From Phycisphaeraceae bacterium (GTDB lineage Bacteria > Planctomycetota > Phycisphaerae > Phycisphaerales > UBA1924), in the NCBI GenBank assembly GCA_019454185.1, contig CP075368.1, positions 3,079,649-3,143,648 of the forward strand: DNA of 64,000 bases, given 5' to 3'. A program made the translations under genes and the position numbers. The notes under the pieces are model-generated. The model made no database searches. It was not told the origin of the DNA and saw only the letters and a list, made by a program, of their open reading frames with translations. Shown piece after piece: positions 26,138-38,043 of this stretch; position 1 is the stretch's first letter; the number at the start of each line of letters is the position of its first letter.

Positions 26138-27051
26138 TGAATACGCATGAGTTGGTCGAGTCGTATGTTCGCGATGTGGCCAGGTACCTGCCTCGCGCGA
26201 AGCGGAACGATGTGGCGTTCGAGCTGCGCGCGCTCCTGGGCGATGAGGTGGCGGCGAAGGCGCAGGGGATGGGGCGTGCGCCCGATCGAGCGATGGTGAT
26301 GGAGTTGCTGCGTGGGTTCGGCAGCCCGCCGGAGGTTGCGGCGCGGTATCACCAGCGCGGGGCACTGATCGATTCGGCGGACACACACCACTTTCTGATC
26401 TGGGCGCTGTCGGGCGCGGTGATGCTCTCGCTGCTGTCGGCGTTGAGCCCGAGCGCGGATCGGGACAACGGCGATGCGTTCTTGAAGTGGGTGGGCGCGC
26501 TGGCGATTGTGTTTGCGGTGCGCGGGTGGTGGAGGCGGCGTTCGCCGAAGGCGATGGTGTGGAAACCGAAGCGCGGGCAGGATTGGATGCCGCGTGGGCT
26601 GGCGCTGCTTTCGCTGGTGGCAACGGCGGTCTTTCCGTTCTTTGTGTACACGGCTCCACAGATGTTCGTGGAGACGATGTTCTTCGGGCGGGTTGTGAGT
26701 GATGGTGTGGTGCTGACGGAGTCGTTTGCGCAGAGCGGCGAGCGCATCGCAGGGATCGTCATGCTCGGGATGTTGGTGGTGATGTACGGCGCGGTGCTCG
26801 TGCAAGGGCGGTACGCATCATGGTCGAACTGGACGTTCGCGGTGTTGCACGGCGCGCTGGGGGTGTTGATGGGCGCGCATGGCGGGGCGGCGCGGGCGGG
26901 GGAGGTGTTCACGACAGCCAAGGCGAATGAGGTGGCGGCGCCGATCTTCGGCGTGCTGGGGACGTTTCTCCTGATGTGCGCGTTCTATGGGGTGTATCAG
27001 GAGTGGGCACGGATCAAGCCCGCGCCGGAGGTGGAGGGGAAGAGGGCGTGA
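26137..27051 (+). CDS. HAAS-domain multi-pass membrane protein
   Basis: 304-aa protein. Residues 1-75 form the HAAS domain (VESYVRDVARYLPRAKRNDVAFEL...LLRGFGSPPEVAARY), a helical domain almost always encoded next to padR. Several membrane helices follow. It is translationally coupled to padR through a TGATG overlap. The pair probably senses or counters an envelope signal; substrate unknown. A diverged fragment of a second copy lies at 29264. Confidence 0.87.
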   Translation: MNTHELVESYVRDVARYLPRAKRNDVAFELRALLGDEVAAKAQGMGRAPDRAMVMELLRGFGSPPEVAARYHQRGALIDSADTHHFLIWALSGAVMLSLLSALSPSADRDNGDAFLKWVGALAIVFAVRGWWRRRSPKAMVWKPKRGQDWMPRGLALLSLVATAVFPFFVYTAPQMFVETMFFGRVVSDGVVLTESFAQSGERIAGIVMLGMLVVMYGAVLVQGRYASWSNWTFAVLHGALGVLMGAHGGAARAGEVFTTAKANEVAAPIFGVLGTFLLMCAFYGVYQEWARIKPAPEVEGKRA

Positions 27052-27065
27052 GGCGTGCGGCGCGC

Positions 27066-28253
27066 TTACTTCGTGTTTCGCAGGGCGTCGATGATCGCTT
27101 GCGGCTCGGCGCGTTCGCGGTAGTCCGCGCTGAGGAAGGCGTAGGCGATGGTGCCATCGGGAGAGATGACGTATGTCGCGGCGAGCGGGAGTTCCCACGA
27201 ATCGTCGCCGTTGATCGATGGGAGATCGATCATGCCCTTGAAGGCGTCCGCGACGGCGTCGGGGACTTTGTATGAAAGCCCGTAGGCGCGGGCGACGGTG
27301 CTGCCGGTGTCGCTGAGGACGGTGAATTCCAGAGCGTTCTTCTCGCGGGTTGTGAGCGAGTTGTCGGGGAGTTCGGGCGAGATGGCGACCAGGCGGGCTC
27401 CGAGCGACGTGATGTCGGGGAGAGCATCCTGGTATGCGCGGAGTTGGATGTTGCAGTAGGGGCACCAGCCGCCCCGGTACCACGTCAGGACAACGGGCCC
27501 TTGTTTGAGCAGATCGGAGAGGCGGACGGGATTGCCGGCGTGGTCGCTGAGTGTGAAGTCTGGGGCGCGGGCTCCGGCGTTGAGCGCGGACTGTGTGATG
27601 CCGCTCGTCGCGACGCTTGAGATGCCGTCTTCGAAGGTGGTCTTCATCTGTTCGGGCGCCTGGGCGTCGAAGCGGCGCTTTGTGTCTTCGAGGCGGCTTT
27701 GGAGCGTGGGCGCGGCGTTCGCATCGAAGGGCGCCTCGCCCGAGAGTCGCATCCACGCGGCGTCGGCGCGGGCGATGTTGGGCGCGAGGTTCTTCTGGAA
27801 CTTGGCGCGCGTGTCGTTGAGGATGTCTTTGTAGAAGAGAAGGAGGCGGCCATCGACGATGAGGAAGGACTTCGGGTCGATCTCGACCTTTGAGCCGTTC
27901 TCGGCCATGGCCCATGAGCACCAGCCGCCGTGAGCGGGGATGAACTTGTCCGGGTTTGACCTGAAGAGATCGAGGTTCTTGCGCGAGGCGAATCGGTATG
28001 TGACGCCTCGATCGATGTGTTCGAGTTTGGGATCGCCCTTGGCGGGTTTGGAGCCGCCTTCGGGGAAGTAGGAGACGGGGTCGTAGCCCGCGATTGCGAG
28101 GCGCGCCTTGTTGATGTTGTATTGGTCAACGGCGCGTTGGTGGGTCGGGGTGGTTGGTTGTGCGGCGTGTGCGGCGTTGGGCTGGGCGAGCGTGGTTGCG
28201 AGAAGCGCGAGGACAAAGCTCGCGCGGATGGCGCGGCGGCACTGGGCGTTCAT
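27066..28253 (-). CDS. Secreted YHS-domain / peroxiredoxin-like fusion protein
   Basis: 395-aa exported protein. The signal peptide ends at AAHAA (about residue 31). Residues 50-118 are a YHS-type domain (IAGYDPVSYFPEGG...NPDKFIPAHGGWCSWA), often tied to metal or heme handling. Residues 226-395 form an AhpC/TSA thioredoxin fold with YRGGWCPYC (259-267), a peroxiredoxin-like redox centre. The start at 28253 follows AGGAG. The joining of a YHS domain and a peroxiredoxin-like domain suggests a periplasmic peroxide or metal-redox role, which is inference. Confidence 0.85.
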   Translation of the reverse strand: MNAQCRRAIRASFVLALLATTLAQPNAAHAAQPTTPTHQRAVDQYNINKARLAIAGYDPVSYFPEGGSKPAKGDPKLEHIDRGVTYRFASRKNLDLFRSNPDKFIPAHGGWCSWAMAENGSKVEIDPKSFLIVDGRLLLFYKDILNDTRAKFQKNLAPNIARADAAWMRLSGEAPFDANAAPTLQSRLEDTKRRFDAQAPEQMKTTFEDGISSVATSGITQSALNAGARAPDFTLSDHAGNPVRLSDLLKQGPVVLTWYRGGWCPYCNIQLRAYQDALPDITSLGARLVAISPELPDNSLTTREKNALEFTVLSDTGSTVARAYGLSYKVPDAVADAFKGMIDLPSINGDDSWELPLAATYVISPDGTIAYAFLSADYRERAEPQAIIDALRNTK

Positions 28254-28505
28254 TCGTGGCTCCTTGTGCCGCACGGCGGATGTGGCGGCGGTGCTTGGAT
28301 GCCGCGTGGAGTGTGGAGGTGACAGCAGAGTTGAGTGGTGGTGGGCGAGCGAGATCTGGTTGAGCAGTCGAGACTGCATCGTGAGGCGCGGGGATTTGTA
28401 TACATAGTTGGAAGGCGTGCCGCGAGAGGTGGGGACGGAGGACTAAGCCGTTCGCGACTTGCATCATCTCATGCGCCCGGCGCACCAGCAGAAGGACCAT
28501 GCACG

Positions 28506-28823
28506 ATGCTCATCCAGGTCAACACCGACAACCAGACGCAGGGCACCGCCGATCTTCAGCGGAGCGTTGAGGCCGTGATCGAGGATCGGCTGGGCCGCTT
28601 CGCCGATCGGATCACGCGGGCGGAGGTTCATCTGACCGACGAGAACGGGACGGGAAAGTCCGGGGGGAACGACAAGCGGTGCCTGATCGAGATTCGCCTG
28701 GCCGGGAAGGACCCGATCAGCGCGACCGACTACGGCGCATCGCACGACATCGCGCTGCGCGGAGCGACGGCGAAGATGCAGAGCCAGCTCGAGAAGATCG
28801 TGGGCAAGATCGGGCGCGGGTGA
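28506..28823 (+). CDS. hpf: Short ribosome hibernation promoting factor (HPF/RaiA family)
   Basis: 105-aa protein of the short HPF type, lacking the C-terminal dimerisation domain of long HPF. It has the beta-alpha fold signatures VEAVIEDRLGRFADRITRAEVHLTDENG and the DKRCLIEIRLAG strand. It is expected to bind the ribosomal decoding centre in slow growth. A second ATG at 28499 is out of frame. No partner genes are adjacent. Confidence 0.82.
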   Translation: MLIQVNTDNQTQGTADLQRSVEAVIEDRLGRFADRITRAEVHLTDENGTGKSGGNDKRCLIEIRLAGKDPISATDYGASHDIALRGATAKMQSQLEKIVGKIGRG

Positions 28824-28939
28824 GAGAGCGTGGTGTTCACGCTTCGCGAACGGCGGAGGGAGCACGCGTTGTGTGGCGCCGGATCAATGGAACTGGCGGA
28901 CCTCACGGGTGCGCAGCAGGCGCTGACGGCCTTGCGGCC

Positions 28940-29224
28940 CTAGGCGAGGGCCTCGTCCATGTTCGCGACATCCAGCACCCAGAAGCCGCCGACGTGCCTG
29001 TTGGTGTTGAGGCAGGGGGCGTCGGTGAGAAGGACGTGGCCTTGGGGGTTGGCGTGGAGGGATTTGGCGTTGCGGGGGGGGCGCAAGCCGCCGACGAGGG
29101 CGCGGATGCCGGCGGCGACCATCTCTTGACTGAGCGCGTCGATCGCGCGGCGCATCGCGTCATCTTCGGCGAGGGCGGGGTTGTAGTCGTCGGGGCGGTG
29201 GATCGCGACGAGGAAGTGGGGCAT
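28940..29224 (-). CDS. YCII-family protein, C-terminally shortened
   Basis: 94-aa YCII-related protein: MPHFLVAIHRPDDY start, central GLRPPRNAKSLHANPQG and LLTDAPCLNTNRHVGGFWVLDV. It stops right after MDEALA. Family members continue with W-A-x-R-C-P and a final strand. A reading frame one base away gives WAARPSAPAAHP before its own stop, so a single inserted base (an A in GCCTAGGGCC) seems to have ended the protein early. It may still fold or may be a recent pseudogene. Confidence 0.75.
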   Translation of the reverse strand: MPHFLVAIHRPDDYNPALAEDDAMRRAIDALSQEMVAAGIRALVGGLRPPRNAKSLHANPQGHVLLTDAPCLNTNRHVGGFWVLDVANMDEALA

Positions 29225-29263
29225 GGATGTCTCGCGGTGAGTTGACTGGCTGACGGAGAAGGA

Positions 29264-29413
29264 GTGTCGGGCGGGGTGACGCTCTCGCTGGTTTCGACGT
29301 TGAACCCGAGCGCGGAGCGGGACAACGGCGATGAGTTTCTGAAGTGGGTGTGTGTGCTGGCGATCATCTTTGCGGTGCGGGGATGGTGGAGGCGGCGTTC
29401 GGCGCCGGTGATG
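29264..29413 (+). pseudogene. Fragment of a second HAAS membrane gene
   Basis: The translation SLVSTLNPSAERDNGDEFLK followed by AIIFAVRGWWRRRSAP matches residues of the intact HAAS protein (SLLSALSPSADRDNGDAFLK, then AIVFAVRGWWRRRSP) in order. Only about 50 residues survive. There is no start region, and the fragment breaks off just before the second kinase gene. It is a relic of a duplicated gene. Confidence 0.8.
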
Positions 29414-29450
29414 GAGCCCGGTGAAGTCCCGAGTTTGTACAATTGGGTTC

Positions 29451-32222
<2,772 letters not shown>

Positions 32223-32257
32223 TTCGGGGAAGCGCGGACGGGGGAGCGGCGCGGGCG

Positions 32258-32626
32258 TCACATGAGCGTGCTGCGCTTCCACTCGTCCTTCTTCTTCGCG
32301 GCAGTGGTTGCAGCGGTCGCGGACTCGTGGTCCTCGACGAGATACATGAGTGTTGTGGCGCCGAGCTTGATGGTATCGCCATCGCGCAGCGTGGTTTCCC
32401 TGACGATCTGCTTGCCGTTGACGAAGACGCCGTGCGCACTGCGGTAGTCGCCGGCGAGGTGCGTGCCGGACGCCGCGTCGAATCGGATCTGCAGGTGCTT
32501 GCGGGAGATCGAGGCGTCGAGGAGCTGGATCGTGCACTCGTCGCTGCGCCCGGCGGAGACGATCTGGTCCTTGATGGAGTAATGGGCTCCGACGGAAGGG
32601 CCTTCCAATACCACAAGTGTCGCCAT
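32258..32626 (-). CDS. FHA-domain protein
   Basis: 122-aa protein made of one FHA domain, which binds phosphothreonine peptides. Core residues are SAGRSDECTIQLLDASISRKHLQI (Gly-Arg, Ser-x-x-His) and SAHGVFVNGKQI (Asn-Gly). A short Ala/Lys tail follows. The start at 32626 (MATLVVL) is preferred. It converges on a Ser/Thr kinase 36 bases away, so a phospho-dependent partnership is likely though not shown. Confidence 0.9.
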   Translation of the reverse strand: MATLVVLEGPSVGAHYSIKDQIVSAGRSDECTIQLLDASISRKHLQIRFDAASGTHLAGDYRSAHGVFVNGKQIVRETTLRDGDTIKLGATTLMYLVEDHESATAATTAAKKKDEWKRSTLM

Positions 32627-32659
32627 GTCGAACGCCTCCAAGAGATCCGCCGGACCAGC

Positions 32660-32881
32660 TCAACCGAACACACGCAACCAACACATCGGCGCGCCGCAGT
32701 CGGGACACGCGAAGTGTACGGAGTCGGAGGAGGATCGGAGGCCCTGGAAGGAGATGCCAAGGACGGCGCAGTGGGGCGAGCGCCACGACGATCCTGGGGA
32801 TGATGGTGCCATCGGCAACGATCGTGCGCCCGAAGCGGGCGGGGAGAATGCCGAGAGAGCACTCTGGTAACTGCGGCTCAC
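32660..32881 (-). CDS. Possible small zinc-ribbon protein (uncertain)
   Basis: 73-aa frame starting at GTG 32881, which overlaps the stop of the upstream gene in a GTGA arrangement, and ending 34 bases before the FHA gene. Its end reads FACPDCGAPMCWLRVFG, with C-x2-C and a third Cys like half a zinc ribbon. The first 50 residues are Ser/Pro-rich, as in non-coding frames, so it may be decayed or not a gene. Confidence 0.3.
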   Translation of the reverse strand: MSRSYQSALSAFSPPASGARSLPMAPSSPGSSWRSPHCAVLGISFQGLRSSSDSVHFACPDCGAPMCWLRVFG

Positions 32882-33189
32882 ACATCAGCGAGCGCGTAAG
32901 GTGTCCCAGCCAACCTTTCCCGAGCACGGTCGCGCTGTGTCTTTGTGAAATGTCGTTGCCACTCGGGGCGAAGCGCGATGGACTCCACGCTCAGATCGAG
33001 TCGTCCTTTCATCAGAAGGGTTCCGAAGCCGTCAGAAGGATCGTTCGCGTCAAGGAGCGTCCGAAAGGCGCCAATCGCTCCGTGCTGTTTGAGCATGACT
33101 TGAAAGCGAGTCGGGTTGTAGCCGATCCGCTTGCATTCTTCGATTGCCCGCTCTGTAAACGATCGAAGGCCCGGATCGTCGGTTTCCAT
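32878..33189 (-). CDS. Conserved small protein, unknown function
   Basis: 103-aa soluble helical protein (METDDPGLRSF). It contains FTERAIEECKRIGYNPTRFQ, GAIGAFRTLL and GRLDLSVESIALRPEWQRHF followed by ERARERLAG-like ending. I recall the DLSVE-x-L-x-L-x-P-x-W-x-x-LF pattern from short uncharacterised bacterial proteins found beside restriction or mobile loci, without a known role. An ATG at 33201 is an alternative start. It is downstream of dnaN on the same strand with about 190 bases between. Confidence 0.72.
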   Translation of the reverse strand: METDDPGLRSFTERAIEECKRIGYNPTRFQVMLKQHGAIGAFRTLLDANDPSDGFGTLLMKGRLDLSVESIALRPEWQRHFTKTQRDRARERLAGTPYALADV

Positions 33190-33379
33190 AGCAGAGATCA
33201 TACTGTGGCGATGGAGCAGCCCTGAACAGCGATCGCTGGTGCCCCCTCGTTTCATCCGACCGGACAAGTACACGCCGCGGCGAAGCGGGCGCTTTGAACA
33301 CCTCCAAAGTAAGGTGCCGAAAGCAACGTCCATCCTCGCGGCAACTGAGGTCTCCGCGTTCAACCGGTAGATAGCCAGC

Positions 33380-34516
33380 TCAGCTCAACGACACCGGCAT
33401 CACCACATACACGAAGTCCGTGCCGCTCTTGATGAGGCCGGGCTTGCTGGAGCTTTTGAGTTCCATGATGATCTGGTTCTCGGGGATGACCTTGAGGGCG
33501 TCGGTGATGAAGGTGGGGTTGAAGCCGATCTCGATATCGCCGCCGTCGAAGCCGGCGAGGTCGACGCGGATTTCGGCCTCGCCCATCTCGGGCGCGCGGC
33601 TGGAGAGTTCGACCTGCTTGTCGGCCTTTTTGAAGGACATGCGCACGCCGCGGGACTCTTCGTTGGTGAGGAGTGCGGCGCGTCGGACGGCGGAGGAGAG
33701 GACATCGCGGTCGAAGGTGACCTTGATGTCGTGGTCCTTGGGGATGACGTCTTCGTAGGGTGGGAAGGTGCCTTCGACGAGGTTGCTGGCGAGGACGGCG
33801 GTCTCGCCGAGCGCGAAGACGATCTGGTTGTCGGTGAGTGAGATGCGGACCTGCTCGTCGGGGTTTCCGAGGAGGCGGGTGAGCATGTTGAGGGCCTTGG
33901 TGGGGACGATGCAGGAGAGGGGCTGGGCGTCTTTGTCGGCGGCGACGTGCGTGCGTGTGAGGGCGAGGCGGCGGCCGTCGGTGGCGACCATCTCCATGCG
34001 CTTGCCGTCGCGCTTCAGGAGGACGCCGTTGATGGCGTAGCGGGTGTTCTCGCGGGCGGTGGCGAAGACGGTGCGGGCGATCAGGCCGCCGAGCGTGGCG
34101 GCGTCCTGCGTGAAGCCGGTCTTGCCGGTTGTGGCTTCGAGGCCCGGGATTGCGGGGAAGTCGGCGGGTGGGTATCCGAGGACCTTGAAGTGGGCATCGT
34201 CGCCTTTGATGTGGCAGGCATCGCCATCGGACTCAAGGGAGAGAGTGGGGGCGGCGTCTTCGGCGGAGACGATCTGGCGGAGTTTGTCTGCGGGGATGAG
34301 TACCTCGCCGGGCTGTGTGACATCGACCTGCGAGATGCGGAGGCGGATGGAGATCTCTGCGTCGGTGGCGGAGAGGGTGAGCGAGCCGGCCTTGCCCGAC
34401 TTTTCTGCGGTGAGTTTCACGCAGGTGAGTTGGGGGCGGGGGGAGCGAGAGGCGACAACGCCGGAGACGACGTTGACGGCGTTCAGAAGCGCAGAGCGAT
34501 CGCAGATGACCTTCAT
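33380..34516 (-). CDS. dnaN: DNA polymerase III subunit beta (sliding clamp)
   Basis: 378-aa clamp that encircles DNA and tethers polymerase. The three-domain repeat is visible: MKVICDRSALLNAVNVVSGVV at the start, ATDAEISIRL, YAINGVLL...MVATDGRRLALTR in the middle and the terminal YVVMPVSLS, the usual partner-peptide pocket end. The start at 34516 removes a long Pro-rich extension. It is not next to dnaA or recF here, so it lies outside the classical origin cluster. It is divergent from the transketolase gene. Confidence 0.97.
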   Translation of the reverse strand: MKVICDRSALLNAVNVVSGVVASRSPRPQLTCVKLTAEKSGKAGSLTLSATDAEISIRLRISQVDVTQPGEVLIPADKLRQIVSAEDAAPTLSLESDGDACHIKGDDAHFKVLGYPPADFPAIPGLEATTGKTGFTQDAATLGGLIARTVFATARENTRYAINGVLLKRDGKRMEMVATDGRRLALTRTHVAADKDAQPLSCIVPTKALNMLTRLLGNPDEQVRISLTDNQIVFALGETAVLASNLVEGTFPPYEDVIPKDHDIKVTFDRDVLSSAVRRAALLTNEESRGVRMSFKKADKQVELSSRAPEMGEAEIRVDLAGFDGGDIEIGFNPTFITDALKVIPENQIIMELKSSSKPGLIKSGTDFVYVVMPVSLS

Positions 34517-34800
34517 GGGCCACTCCGTAGGTGCAAGGGGGCGCGAGGATGTGTTCCACGGCTCCCCCGGCGGTCGGGAAGTGTACACCGGCGGGGGTGG
34601 GAGGTGTTGTGGGGAAGGTTCTTGCGCCACGATCTGTGGTGGTGGCGTGTTTTCCTGTGGGTGGATTGGGGATTTCGGGGTGGTTTCGGGGTGTCGGTCC
34701 GAACCCGGACCTATGGTATTGGTTACGTTGTTGGGGGTGCGGGAGCCCGATCTCGGGCCACCGTTGTCCTTTGTCGCCGACTCGGCAGGGAGCTGGACGG

Positions 34801-36771
34801 ATGTCATTTGAAGCCGCGGTACACGCACAGGCCATTGAACTCGGGAAGATCTCGCTGGAGATGACAGCGGCTGCGGGGAGCGGGCATCCGACGACGGCGT
34901 TGTCGTTGGCGCACATCACGACTGTGTTGATGTTCCACACGATGCGGTGGAGCCCTGAGTACCCCGACTATCCGACGAGCGACCGGCTGGTGCTGAGCGA
35001 GGGGCACGCGGTGCCGATCGTGTATGCCGCGGCTTGTGAGCTGGGCGTGATGGTGGGGAAGGACCCCGAGAACCGGCGAGCGTTGACGCGTGAGGATGCG
35101 AAGACGCTGCGTGCGTGGAACTCGGAGCTGGATGGGCACCCGAACCCGATGGAGGGTTTCCCGTTCTTCGACGCGGCGACGGGGTCGCTGGGTCAGGGGT
35201 TGTCGGTCGCGGCGGGCGTGGGCGAGGCGGCGCGTCTAGACAAGATCGGGCGTCACGTCTACTGCATCATCGGCGACGGTGAGGCGCGTGAGGGGCAGAT
35301 CACAGAGGCCCTGGATTACATCATCGATCGGAAGCTGAACAATGTGCTTCCGATCTTCAACTGCAACGGCTATGGCCAGGCGGACCGGGTCTCGCAGCAG
35401 CAGTCGGCGGATCGGCTGGCGGCGAAGCTCGAGGCGTCCGGGTATGTGGTGAAGGTGATCGACGGGCACAGCCCGAGCCAGATCAAGGGTGCGTTCGACG
35501 CGTTCGTGGCGAATGCGGCGGACCCATCTGCGGCTCCGATGGCGATCGTGGCGAAGACGGTGAAGGGGTGGGGTTCTCAGACGGTGCAGGGCGGCGGCTG
35601 GCACGGGAAGCCGGCGACGGGCGACGCGCTGCGTCGGGCGCTTGCGGACCTGGACGAGCGGCGCGTGGAGCTGACGAGCACGCTGGTGGCGACGGATGCG
35701 TTTGAGATCCAGCCGCCGGAAGAGGCGCCGGACACGGATCCGAAGCAGGGCGACCTGCCTCCGATGGGCGAGGCGATGAAGTCGATGGACATGGAGTCGC
35801 TTCTGCACACGGGGAAGCTGGCGACGCGTCGGGCGTACGGGATCGCGTTGCGTGCGCTCGGGAACGTGAACGACCGGGTCGTGGTGCTGGACTGCGACGT
35901 GTCGAACTCGACGTTCGCGGAGGCGTTCGGGAAGGTGAACGCGCTGGCCGAGCGGTTCATGGAGTGCAAGATCGGCGAGCAGAACATGTTCAGCGTTGCG
36001 GCGGGCCTGTCGGCGGCGGGGAAGATCCCGTTCTGTTCGACGTTCGCGAAGTTTGTGACGCGCGGGTATGACCAGATCGAGATGGCGATCAACTCGGGCG
36101 CGAACATCAAGATTGTCGGATCGCACGCGGGGATCACGCTTGCTTCGGACGGGCCGAGCCAGATGGCGCTGCCGGACGTGGCGTGGTTCCGTTCGTTCAG
36201 CACGATGCGCGATCATCGCGGGAACCCGGGGTGTTACGTGCTCCAGCCGGCGGACGCGTTCGCGGCGTACGCGCTGACGGGCGTGATGGCCGAGTACGAG
36301 GGCGCGTGCTACATGCGGACGCTGCGAGCGGACACGGAGTTCCTGTACTCGGACAAGCAGGTGTTCAACCTGGGCGGGTTCGAGGTGCTTCAGGAGGGGC
36401 GCGACGTGGTGCTGTGTGCCTCCGGGTACATGGTTCACGAGGCGAACAAGGCGATCGAGCTGCTGGACAAGGCGGGGATCTCGGCGACGCTGGTCGATCT
36501 GTACTCGCTGCCGTTCGACTCTGACAAGCTGCTGGACATCGTGAACGAGAACGGCGGGTACGTGATTTCGCTGGAGGACAACTACGGGGGCGGGATCGGC
36601 TCTGCGATCGCGGACATCCTGGCGGAGTCCGGGGACGGGTTCACGCTGCACCAGATGTATGTGAAGCGGATCCCGAAGAGCGCGAAGACGCCGGACGAGA
36701 TGCTCCAGATGTGCGGGCTGACCGCGCAGGACATCCTGAAGGCGACGCTGAAGCTGCTGCAGGTGGCCTGA
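34801..36771 (+). CDS. tkt: Transketolase
   Basis: 656-aa thiamine-diphosphate enzyme interconverting pentose, triose and tetrose phosphates. It has the TPP motif GDGEAREGQ, the histidine motifs SEGHAV and GWHGKP, and a second-domain LDCDVSNSTFAEAF segment with GEQNMFSVAAGLS. The C-terminal domain is complete (YVISLEDNYGGGIGSAI). The layout is full-length single-chain, unlike split archaeal forms. It starts at ATG 34801 and leads the glycan gene run with a 30-base gap to the glycosyltransferase; a metabolic link is not obvious. Confidence 0.95.
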   Translation: MSFEAAVHAQAIELGKISLEMTAAAGSGHPTTALSLAHITTVLMFHTMRWSPEYPDYPTSDRLVLSEGHAVPIVYAAACELGVMVGKDPENRRALTREDAKTLRAWNSELDGHPNPMEGFPFFDAATGSLGQGLSVAAGVGEAARLDKIGRHVYCIIGDGEAREGQITEALDYIIDRKLNNVLPIFNCNGYGQADRVSQQQSADRLAAKLEASGYVVKVIDGHSPSQIKGAFDAFVANAADPSAAPMAIVAKTVKGWGSQTVQGGGWHGKPATGDALRRALADLDERRVELTSTLVATDAFEIQPPEEAPDTDPKQGDLPPMGEAMKSMDMESLLHTGKLATRRAYGIALRALGNVNDRVVVLDCDVSNSTFAEAFGKVNALAERFMECKIGEQNMFSVAAGLSAAGKIPFCSTFAKFVTRGYDQIEMAINSGANIKIVGSHAGITLASDGPSQMALPDVAWFRSFSTMRDHRGNPGCYVLQPADAFAAYALTGVMAEYEGACYMRTLRADTEFLYSDKQVFNLGGFEVLQEGRDVVLCASGYMVHEANKAIELLDKAGISATLVDLYSLPFDSDKLLDIVNENGGYVISLEDNYGGGIGSAIADILAESGDGFTLHQMYVKRIPKSAKTPDEMLQMCGLTAQDILKATLKLLQVA

Positions 36772-36801
36772 GAGACGCCGGAACTCGGCACGGATTCGCC
36801 G

Positions 36802-37974
36802 ATGCGCATTGTTCATTGCATGAGGCACATGCTGCTGGAGCACGGCGGCGTGGTGCGCGCGGTGCTGGATATCTGCGCGGTGCTCGCGAGCGCCGGGCAC
36901 GATGTCGAGCTGTGGTGCATCGATGACAAGGACGTGCCGGAGCCGTGGAAGCGGGGCGAGCCGGGGTGTCCGAGGGTGAGGCGGCTTCCCAGGCCGGGGC
37001 TGCCGGGCGCGATGTTCACGGCGGCGCAGCTGCGAGAGATCGGCGGGATGATGTCGGGCGCGGACGTGGTGCATATGCACTCGGTGTGGCACATCTCGAA
37101 CATGCAGATCGCGTCGCGGTGCCGCGCGAGCGGCGTGCCGTATGTGGTGAGCATCCACGGGATGCTTGATGACTGGTCGATGGCGCAGCGCCGCGCGAAG
37201 AAGAAGCTGTTTCTCGGGCTGGGCGGGCGGGTGATGATGGAGCGTGCGTCGTTTGTTCACTGCACGGCGCAGGCGGAGTTTGACCAGAGCGTGAAGTGGT
37301 ATCCGCGCGGGAGGGGCCGGGTGATCCCGCTGGTGTTCGATGTCTCGCCGTTCCGTGTGATGCCGGGGCGCGGGCCTGCGGAGCGGAAGTTCGCGGCGTT
37401 GACGCGCGGGCGTCCGAACGTGCTGTTTCTGAGCCGCCTTCATTACAAGAAGGGTGTTGAGCACCTGATCCGTGCGGCGGAGATCCTGCGCGGGCGCGGG
37501 GTTGCGATCTCCGTATTGGTTGCGGGGAGCGGGGACCGCGAGTACGAGCAGCGTCTGCGGTCGCTGGTGACTGAGCTGGACCTGTCGGAGACGGTTGAGT
37601 TTCTGGGGATGGTCTCGGGCGTGGAGAAGATCTCGCTGTACGAGGCGTCGGATGTGGTGGCGTTGCCGACGAGCCAGGAGAACTTCGGGTTTGTGGTGTT
37701 CGAGGCGCTGGCGTCGGGGCGGCCGCTGATCACGACGTCGGGCGTGGACACGTGGCCGGAGATCGAGGCGTCCGGGGGCGGTTTGATCGTGGCCCAGGAG
37801 GCGGGGGCGATCGCGGGGGCGATCGAGGGTTTGCTTTCGGATCCGGAGCGACGCGCAAAGATGGGCGCTTCGGGGCGCGAGTGGGTGCTGCGCGAACTCG
37901 ATCCGGCACGGGTCGTAGAGCGTTTCGTGGCGATGTACGCCGAGGCGGCGGGTTCGGCAACGGCTCGTTCGTGA
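36802..37974 (+). CDS. GT4-family glycosyltransferase
   Basis: 390-aa GT-B glycosyltransferase. The N-terminal acceptor domain begins with MRIVHCMRHMLLEHGGVVRA and has VVHMHSVWH. The donor domain has LFLSRLHYKKGVEHLIRAAEIL and the nucleotide-sugar EX7E motif in PTSQENFGFVVFEALASG. It likely adds a sugar to a lipid-linked repeat unit. It is first in a same-strand run with sulfotransferases, polymerase and flippase genes. Confidence 0.93.
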   Translation: MRIVHCMRHMLLEHGGVVRAVLDICAVLASAGHDVELWCIDDKDVPEPWKRGEPGCPRVRRLPRPGLPGAMFTAAQLREIGGMMSGADVVHMHSVWHISNMQIASRCRASGVPYVVSIHGMLDDWSMAQRRAKKKLFLGLGGRVMMERASFVHCTAQAEFDQSVKWYPRGRGRVIPLVFDVSPFRVMPGRGPAERKFAALTRGRPNVLFLSRLHYKKGVEHLIRAAEILRGRGVAISVLVAGSGDREYEQRLRSLVTELDLSETVEFLGMVSGVEKISLYEASDVVALPTSQENFGFVVFEALASGRPLITTSGVDTWPEIEASGGGLIVAQEAGAIAGAIEGLLSDPERRAKMGASGREWVLRELDPARVVERFVAMYAEAAGSATARS

Positions 37975-38043
37975 TCCGTATGTATCCTGAAGCGATTTCG
38001 GACGTTCGTCTGGTCCGCGTCGTGGTTTCGGCCGATCTGTGAA

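Noticed and set aside
34517..34800. Replication origin near dnaN
   Set aside because: No clear cluster of TTATCCACA-type boxes, and dnaA, recF and gyrB are absent.
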